NCBI GenBank assembly: GCA_002989075.1
Contig: PSQN01000007.1
Span: 1,430,206 to 1,494,205 of the forward strand
Direction: 5' to 3'
DNA length: 64,000 nucleotides
DNA from: Arthonia radiata
Taxonomy: Eukaryota > Ascomycota > Arthoniomycetes > Arthoniales > Arthoniaceae
The notes beneath the pieces were generated by a model. It was not told where the DNA came from. It ran no database searches and saw nothing but the letters and a program-made list of their open reading frames with translations. Shown here one piece after another: positions 56,401 through 64,000 of the stretch (positions are counted from its first letter, which is position 1; every line of letters starts with the position of its first letter). Position numbers and translations under genes: made by a program.

Positions 56401-59400
56401 ACTATAAAGCAGATTCTATCCTTCCTAAGATTCGTAAACTTTTACCAGCGATTTATCTACAAATTTAGCCGTATCGTAGTATTAATAAACGTACTAACGA
56501 AAGACATTAAGTTTGTCTAGAGCAAAGCTTAACAAGAAGCTTTTAAAGCGCTGAAGCAAGTCTTTATAAATATACTAGTACTGATATACTTTAACCCGGT
56601 ACTATCGATCGTTTTAATAACTAACGCATTAGACTTTATAATAGTAGGTATCTTACTTTAGCTAAGAGAAGATAGCCGATTACTATTGCCGTTAAATATT
56701 AACTTAGGCTTATCTATACTAGATATAGCGGACACCGCCCAAACTAGTACCAATAATAAGGCAGATATATATTTATATCCGGTAGCATTCTTTTTAAAGA
56801 AATTTATAGACGCTAAGTTAAGATATAATACCTATAATAAAGAGCTTATAGCAATATAGGCTAGCTTTAAGTACTAGCGCTATTAACTTATTAATATATA
56901 GCACTTAGTAAAGGTTGTAACAGACTATAATAATCTATAGTATTTTATAACAACAAAAGTATTGTCTTGCCGACAGGCGCACTAGATAGAAGACCTATTA
57001 GTATTTAACTTTAAAATACTATACCGTATAGATAGTAAGAACCTAGTAGACGCGCCGTTACGCTGTCTAAATTATAAGAATTTATATAGAGTAAAGAAAG
57101 ACAACGCTAATAAGATATTATTGAGTCTATAGCAGAAGCTTAGGAGAGGTACTACTTTGCTTAGTACTGGGAAAGAGCCCCTTAGCCCAGAAGAAGGTAT
57201 AATTACTACCTTAATTATATTACTTAAAAATTAGTTTAAACACTATTAGCGGTTTAGCTACCGATCTAAAATTCTAGACGCGACTATAGCCTAAATTGAA
57301 GGTAAATTAAAGTTAAATACAGACCTTATACAGAACGCCTAGGAGCAAGAAACGTGTCCGTCTTTCTCTACTAATACAGAGCCTTTTCCGGTAGCTCTCG
57401 TATTACGAGTTAAGGTAGTTACAGCTACTGCTCTTAAAACAGCTTACAATAATACTTTTTGGGGTCTTGCGACCCTAATCCTTAAAGTTTAGTAGAGAAA
57501 CGCCTTTATAAAGCAGAAAGTATCGGAGTTAAAATTATTAGCTAGAAATAAAGGTTAGTAGAGTAATAAAACGGTAATAGATTGTCGTTAAGCTGGTATA
57601 AGAAAGCGTCGTACGAGTTAAATCGACTTAAATACTCTAATAGGGCCTAACTCGGACTCTAAGTCTCTAAAGTACGTAGAATAGTTAGTCGACAGCTACA
57701 GATTATTGTACTAAGGTAGTAAAATTTAGATACTAGAATACTCTACATTAAAGCTTAAAATTATAAGTAGAAATTATAATAATAAGCTTACTAGCTACTT
57801 TAAAATTAAAAAGACTCTTAAAATCTTAAGACGTAAATATACGTAAGAAAAGATAGTAACGTATATTAAGAACTTTATTACTAAATACAATATATACTAA
57901 CGAACAGCTATAAAGAGGTATAAGCTATACAGCAAAATAGCGGCGATATTGGTTTCGATTAGCTTCTTTAAGGATCTATTCTTAAACTTTATTATTAAAC
58001 TACCGATAGTTCTTTTAAAGAACGGAGACATTATTAATTTAATCTTTATAGTCGTAAACCGCTTCTCTAAGTTTATAACCTATATTCTAGTCAGTAAAAC
58101 TATAAATACTATAGAGCTGATAGAAGTACTTTACAAACACTAAGCAAAAACGTTAGGATTCCCAAGAAGCCTCTTGTCTAATAGAGGATCTATGTTTACT
58201 AGCTTATATTAGAGTACCTTCTGCCAGTCTTTAGCCGTAAAACGAAGGTTAAGCACAGTATTTTACTCTCAAACTGATAATTAAACCGAGCGCTAGAACT
58301 AGAAGCTTAAAAACTACCTACGTATCTATATCTCTTAAGATTAAAATAATTAGTATAAGTATCTAAAAGAAGCTACTTTTGCGTACAATATAAAAGTTTA
58401 TTTATTAACAAAAATTTTGCCAATTAAATGTGCATTTAATCGCGTTGTAGACGTACTAGACGGCGTACCGCTGCTAAATTGGTATTGTACCGTAGTTAAG
58501 CTAAACAACCTTTCTATCGGTAAGAATACCTCCCGTTAAGAGGAAAGTTAGCCTAGGTTAGAACATTCTATAGTAGTTAAGTATATAAAAGAACGCCTTC
58601 TCTGCTAACAAGAAATAAATTAGTAGCTAGAGAAAGCTTAGTGTCTATAGACAATATAATACAACACTAAGTATATACTAAAACACTATATAGTAGGTAA
58701 CTTAGTGCTGCTATTATTAAAGAACCTTAAGATAAAGAGGCTAATAAAGAAGCTTAATAATTAAAGCTTAGGACTATTTAGAATTCTTAAGAAAGTAGGT
58801 AAATAAGCTTACTAGCTAATACTACTAGACTCCTACCGCATCTACTCTGTCTTCTATATATCCTTACTAGAGCTATATTGCCGTCGGCCTGGTACGGAAC
58901 CGCCTGGTCCGATTAAAGTCGATAGTAGTAAAGAATAGCTTGTTAAGGCGATTTACTTTAAGATTAAGAATAAAGACTAGTATTAGACTAAGTAGTAGAG
59001 GTAGTTGGAGGTAAATAATATAATAGAGCTGCGGGCATATCTTAAAGACTCTAACGCTCTTAAGAAATTTAAGAAGCGTAAAGACGCTGAGTCAAGAGAC
59101 AAGCGTCTAAAATAAACTAGGCAACGTAGATAAGAAAGGGCTACAAGCCTACGTAATTAGTCTACAATATAACGCTGAAGAGAAGATAGATTATCTAAAG
59201 TATAGTTTAGAACATAGAATTAGTATAGTATTAAACTTTAAAACTATTTATATATAATTATAAAGCTTAAGCTATAAGAAAGCTAAAATAAGACTTATAT
59301 AGGAAGAAAATATAGAACTATTCCAATAGACTAAGGAAAACTACTTATACAGATTAAAACCCTAGCCGAATAAAAGGTAGAAAACTACGAGAAGACTATT

Positions 59401-61118
59401 CGAACTAGTATTGAAGTTAGTACAGATCGACGGTATAATACTGCTTAACCTAGCCGCGACTATCGTTGATACGGTTTCAAATTTAATTAACTAGACCTAC
59501 TATAGCTAGCTTGTAAGGAGTCTTATTTATAGGTAGCTAAGAGCCGTACAACTCTATATTAGAATCGAAGCTCTAGCGTAGCGCCTTAATGCACTTAAAA
59601 TTGTTAGTATCGGTCTACTCGATCGACTTAGTATCTAGACCGCGCTGCTAGGCCTATAGCTAAATATAAGACATAAAGTAGAGTAAGATAGTCGTTATAG
59701 AAAGACTCTTTGTTATTTTAAACGTTCTCGCTAGAGGTTAAAAAGAAGTTAGCGCGTACAAGAAGGTTGTAGATATATTTTTACTAAGCGAGAACCTAGT
59801 ATACATTAATATAGAGTCAATTAGTATTTAAGACGGGAGAGTATTAGACTTACTATCTTATACTTATCTTCCAACCTCTTAACACTAGTATAGCGAGCAT
59901 ACTTAGCGTACTATCTCTTAGGCTACTCGCAGGTTTAGTCTTTATAATACTTAAAATTAGAGTTTACAGAAGAACTACTACGTACAGCTATATCGTTAAA
60001 CAAGACCTTTATACAACGGCAGTATACTAAGACGTAAGCCTCTAACTAAGGCTAAATTAACGCAGATACGGCGTAAAAAGTAGGATTCGAGGAAGTAGAC
60101 CGGCAAGACTTTATAGGCGACTCGGACTTATAAGTAGTACCGTAGTAATAGAGAGAATAGACAATCTTATTATCGTTGAAGTCGTCTTTATAGACGTAAC
60201 GCTTTTAAGAAGCTAGAATACTAATATTTAAACTAAAATAAAGCAATAAGAGATAGTAAACTTATAAAGAGTCGTAGAAATTAGAGATACGCTATCTAGT
60301 TTAAAAGAGCGTAGACTAAAAGAAGTCGCAGATAATTTAAAAATTAGTAAAGTAATCTTAAAAGCTTTCTTTTTACAGACATTATAAAGAAGAGCTTTAA
60401 GATTAACGGTAGCTTTAAAGTCCTTAATACCGCAAGTTAAGCAGTAAGTTAGTGCTTTAAGAGAGCTCGCTTTAGCAGCGGGTTTGTTAATAGGATTAAA
60501 ACTCAATATAGTAAAGATTATAAAGGCAAATTAGAGGCAATCTAATATTAAATTAGCTACAAACTTATTATCTAAAAAGAGAAGTAAAGGCCTATTAAAG
60601 AAGAGAAGCTTATAGGCTAAGTAGAAGAGTATAATAATGTTAAAGAAAGAAAGAGAAAGTTTAAAAGAACAAGAGCCTTGTTTTATGCTTATTGTTAGAT
60701 ATCAATAACAAAGCTTCTGCCTACAGGTACTAATATAGAAGTAAAGAAGTCTATTTACGTAGATTGTTACTACCTATAGAGGCAATTAATCGGTAAAAGT
60801 GTACATAAGAGTATATAAAAGAACGCAAAATTAGGTAAAAATAATATACAACCTTACTACCGAGCTTATAACTTAGGCTCGAGAGCTTTAAATTAAAAGT
60901 AAAGCTTATTACTATAACTCGATGCTATAGAAAATTAGCACTAAACGACGCGTAAGATAATAGTAAGCAATATTACTCTTTTTCTAACTGAACGTAGACA
61001 TAAGCTAGTAGATTTTTAACAAGGTTGTTGCTCTACGTAAGACAATAAATAGAAGGTACGATAGAGATAGCAGATTGCACCCGGATCGAGGGCGATCCTC
61101 CTTAAGAGGGAAGGTAGT

Positions 61119-61314
61119 TGTAATATATAAACGTTCTAATAGTAAATTAAGACAGAATGTTGTCTATTTAGAAAGGCTACGATTCTAGGAGAATATCTTT
61201 CCTCTAGTAGACGCATTCCTTTCTAGTCTCCTTAATAATTAGCTTAAACACTAGTAGAGCCTATTTGAACCCTTTTTGCTATCTAACTGCTCCCTGTTCT
61301 ATACCCAGATTACA
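61119..61314 (+). repeat. 3' LTR of the Gypsy chromovirus
   Basis: 196 bp, beginning TGTAATATATAA and ending ATTACA. A purine-rich tract (AAGAGGGAAGG) lies just upstream, as expected for plus-strand priming. The differences from the 5' LTR are largely of the RIP type, so they are a poor clock. Confidence 0.88.
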
Positions 61315-61319
61315 TTTTT

Positions 61320-64000
61320 CTTCGAGTATTTGGTTAAAATTTTAGCCAAATAAGTCGACTGGTCTAGGCAAATAGTTTTTGTCGGGCGATCTTGAGTAAT
61401 TTTAATTTCTAGGAACTTACTAACGTCTTCTAAGTTCTTAACCGTAAGAGTCTTGTTTAGTTCCTAGTAGATTCTAGAGATTGTTTCGGTAGAATCGGAT
61501 ACAGCTAATATATTGTCTATATAGACGATTAGAATTGCCTGCTTTTATGTTCTTTAAATATAAACCGACTAATCGGATACTAGGGGTTTAAAACCTATTC
61601 CCCTTAGTAATTCTTAAAGATAGGCTTTCTACTGTCGGCCGGCCTATTTTAGACCGTAAAGGGCCTTCTTTATTCAATAAACTTTATTAGTTCCGTTAGA
61701 TAGGCTAGTTGGTTGCTCGATATAGACAATCTTATCTAACTTTACGTTAGAATAAGCTAATTTTACGTTCTATTGCTTTATTTTCTAGTCTTTCTCTGCT
61801 ACTAAGGCTAGTATAAGTTAGTAGGTAATTAAATTTACTATATTTATAAAGGTCTCTATAAAATTAAGGCTGGATCTTTGCTGGCAGCCCTTAGCTACCT
61901 AGCGGGCTTTAAAAATCGGCTCGCCCTTTAGAGGGTACTTAATCTTCGGTATTCAGCGCCCTTTTAGTAAATTTCTATTTAGCGGCAGCTCGGTTAATAT
62001 CTAGGTTTCTTAGTTAGCTAGCTCTTTAAGCTCCGACTATATTGCGTCTAGCCAAGAAGGTTAATTCTTAGATACTCTTATTTCTTTTAAGTTATTAAGC
62101 TCTTTAGTAACTACGACTAAGGCTTACTCGGCGTATTATTCTAGATTATTGTAGAACTCATTAAACTAATTTTTATCGGCGTTTTTATATATAAAATCTA
62201 TTTTCTGGGCGCAATTAGTGTCTATTTAGTCGAGATCTTTAGTACTTCTATAATCTAACTTAATAGAAAGGTTAGACTCGTTTAGAGCTCTAGTTTAGTA
62301 TAGTTCTTGTTTAGATTCGTCCGCTAGTTGTTAAAATATAGGGGGGATATACTGTTTCTTATACGGAGAACTCCCTCCTTTATTAAAAGATATCTTCCTA
62401 TTATCTTAAGATTTAGCGGTCGGATATAGCTTATTTTTAAACTCGACTTTTAGTTATTTTTTAGGCTCTTTAGAAATACTCTTAGTTAATCGATTAACCG
62501 TAGATCTCCGTAGATCCTAAATAAATTTTTCTTTTTAAACGTAGACGTCTCTTCCTTAGTAAACCTTCCGGCTATTAGAGTCTAAGAGCTTATATTAGTT
62601 CGATCTGTAGTCTATTAGAATATAGATAGTTACTCTAACGTCTAGTTTTTTTAGTTTAGGTTCTTTAAGCTAAGTAACTAAGTTCTAGATTTTAATAGTA
62701 CTGACATCCAGTTTTTTACCATATTTTACTTTGTACGGAGTAATAAACCCCGGTAATCTGGTATAAGAAGTCCTGTTATAAATATAGATAGCTACTTTTA
62801 GCGCTTTACTTCAATATATCTAAGGTAGCTCAGTAGTATAAAGTATTGTTTAAACTTTACTAATAATTGTTCGGTTAAAGCGTTCGGCTCGTTTATTTTA
62901 CTAAAGAGTATACGATACGGATATCGTTAAAATAGCTTTTTTTTGTTCTAGAAGCTATTTTATTCGACCTTCCCGGTATTCTTTTGCGTTGTTTAAGTAT
63001 AGTCTTTTAAAAGGATGCTTAGACTACGTTTCTTTCTAAGTAATATAGATAAATAGTACATCGAAAATCTAGTTTTTAGACTATAGTACCTCGGTAGTTG
63101 TATACCGAGTTTTATTGTTTATAAAGCTAGTAAATAATCGATCTTTAGAAGTGGTTTGCGGTACAATTAGCCTACAAATATTTAAGTAAACTTTTTCTAA
63201 ATAATTAGTCGATTCGTTTAGAGTTTCTTAGCTAACTTTAGCCGTTACCTTTACTTTAAAGTAAATTTAGTAATTATCTTTTAATTTGTCTAAATAATTT
63301 ATTTCTAGGGCAACCTTTTTAAGCTGTTTTAAGGCGTTTTCGCCGATATATCCTATTTATTGATACTAAAGGTCAGTTTTTAAAAAAAATAGTGTAAAGA
63401 GATTAAACTGTATTAATAGTCTAAGCTTCTATTACTATTAAGCCGTTAATATACCGCCTCTCGGTAGTTAGTTGTTCGGCTTAATTAACTTTTGGCTTGT
63501 TTTAACTAAAAGTTACCTTACCTCCTCTCTTTTTAAGCTTATTAAAGCTTAGAAGGTTAATTCTAAATTCCTTAACAAATAAAACTTTATCTAGAACAAT
63601 TATTTTGTTCTTAAAGAATAGTTTTACTTTACCTGTCTATAAGGCTCGAATTAACTTTTCTCCTTCTTAATGAATAATTTAGTTAGTTAGCCGGATATCT
63701 GTTAGAAGATTAATATTTAAGTAAATATAGCTTATTAAGCCTATATCGAGGATCTAAGAATTAGTAGAGTAATTGACTCTGTTTAGTAATGCTGTAAAGC
63801 ATTGTTCTTCTTGTAGGTTAAAACTATATACAGAAAATATTAAAAAATCGGTGTTTTCGGAGCTTTTGTTAGAATTTGGCCGGAGATTTGGGTATTTTAT
63901 CCAATAAGTTGCCGGTTTATGCCTCTTTTTGTTGCAAAAGGGGCATTTTTCTTGGTTTTTACTTAGAGATTTTAATTTTTCTTTGGTCCTTTGCGTCGAT
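61320..64000 (-). mobile_element. Ty1/copia-family fossil, 5' portion (runs off the window)
   Basis: Minus-strand remains of Copia reverse transcriptase (61320-62000), integrase (about 62050-63600) and gag with a CCHC zinc knuckle near 63930. It continues beyond the window, so its 5' LTR is not seen. It is the other half of the element at 51880-53298, split by the Gypsy insertion. It is broken, with many breaks. Confidence 0.8.

Larger units (their letters stand above)
53304..61314 (+). mobile_element. Gypsy chromovirus, 8.0 kb, with both LTRs
   Basis: LTRs of 196 bp at each end start TGT and end ACA, and a 5-bp duplication (TTTTT, 53299-53303 and 61315-61319) flanks the element. Parts in order are gag (about 53600-55000), protease, reverse transcriptase (55700-56500), RNase H (to about 57050), integrase (57700-58700) and a chromodomain-like tail (to about 59100). 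About 2 kb of further sequence precedes a purine-rich tract and the 3' LTR. Structurally it looks complete, but the coding parts are broken throughout by RIP, with many breaks. It sits inside a Copia element and so is the younger of the two. Confidence 0.88.
45971..64000. repeat. AT-rich, RIP-mutated repeat block
   Basis: The final 18 kb is visibly AT-rich, dominated by TA steps, with CA and TG scarce, while CG, CC and CT survive. That bias is the mark of repeat-induced point mutation, which turns CA into TA in duplicated DNA during the sexual cycle. No host gene is seen. It holds the transposon and retroelement fossils listed separately. Some segments recur in the block, for example 47738-49900 with 62057-64000. 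Confidence 0.9.

Noticed and set aside
57949-58143. 64-codon ORF as an independent gene
   Set aside because: It lies in the integrase region of the Gypsy fossil and is a chance open stretch of it.
60228-60506. Antisense 92-codon ORF in the tail of the Gypsy element
   Set aside because: It lies within the LTR element, opposite to its coding strand, with composition explained by RIP.
45971-64000. AT-rich block as mitochondrial DNA or a centromere
   Set aside because: It contains LTR elements with target duplications and RIP bias and no mitochondrial genes. Centromere identity cannot be judged from sequence.

Overview
The window reads as nuclear DNA of a filamentous ascomycete (Pezizomycotina). 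Genes carry many introns of about 45-75 bases with GTAAGT/GTACGT-type donors and CTAAC-type branch sites. The content is typical of such fungi: a GH62 arabinofuranosidase, a LysM protein, F-box/leucine-rich proteins and a Rab11-type GTPase. One large block shows repeat-induced point mutation (RIP). A Dothideomycete is my best guess, from protein style only. All exon coordinates were inferred by eye from reading frames, splice motifs and family conservation.

Layout. 1-15.3 kb is an ordinary gene-rich stretch: the 3' part of an F-box-type gene, secreted GH62, a frameshifted GNAT acetyltransferase next to a foldback repeat, a mitochondrial pyruvate-dehydrogenase-type kinase, an M1 aminopeptidase with a possible mitochondrial presequence, a small membrane protein, a nuclear SLIP-GC-like GTPase and an acyl-CoA dehydrogenase. 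16-28.6 kb is an accessory region. It holds six genes and one fragment of a small, helical, acidic protein family that I do not recognise, all on the minus strand. They are interleaved with a Rossmann-fold protein, a fungal 220-residue hypothetical protein, an ORF split by a hAT-type MITE, and a LysM protein with PIR-like repeats. 29-45.6 kb returns to housekeeping and surface genes: a Cys-rich probable GPI protein, an APH-like kinase, two MITE/foldback elements, small proteins, Rab11, a large chromodomain + three-CCCH protein and an F-box/LRR gene.

45.97-64 kb is gene-empty, AT-rich, RIP-ravaged repeat DNA. It contains a Tc1/mariner remnant, fragments of a Ty1/copia family on the minus strand, a truncated Gypsy copy, and an 8.0-kb Gypsy chromovirus with 196-bp LTRs and a 5-bp target duplication, inserted into one of the Copia elements. 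All are broken.

There are no operons, and most genes are functionally independent. The most novel items are the family cluster at 16-28.6 kb, its member with eleven in-register 13-residue repeats resembling SUMO-interacting motifs, the LysM+PIR protein, the chromodomain+CCCH protein and the 131-bp foldback element with perfect 43-bp arms.
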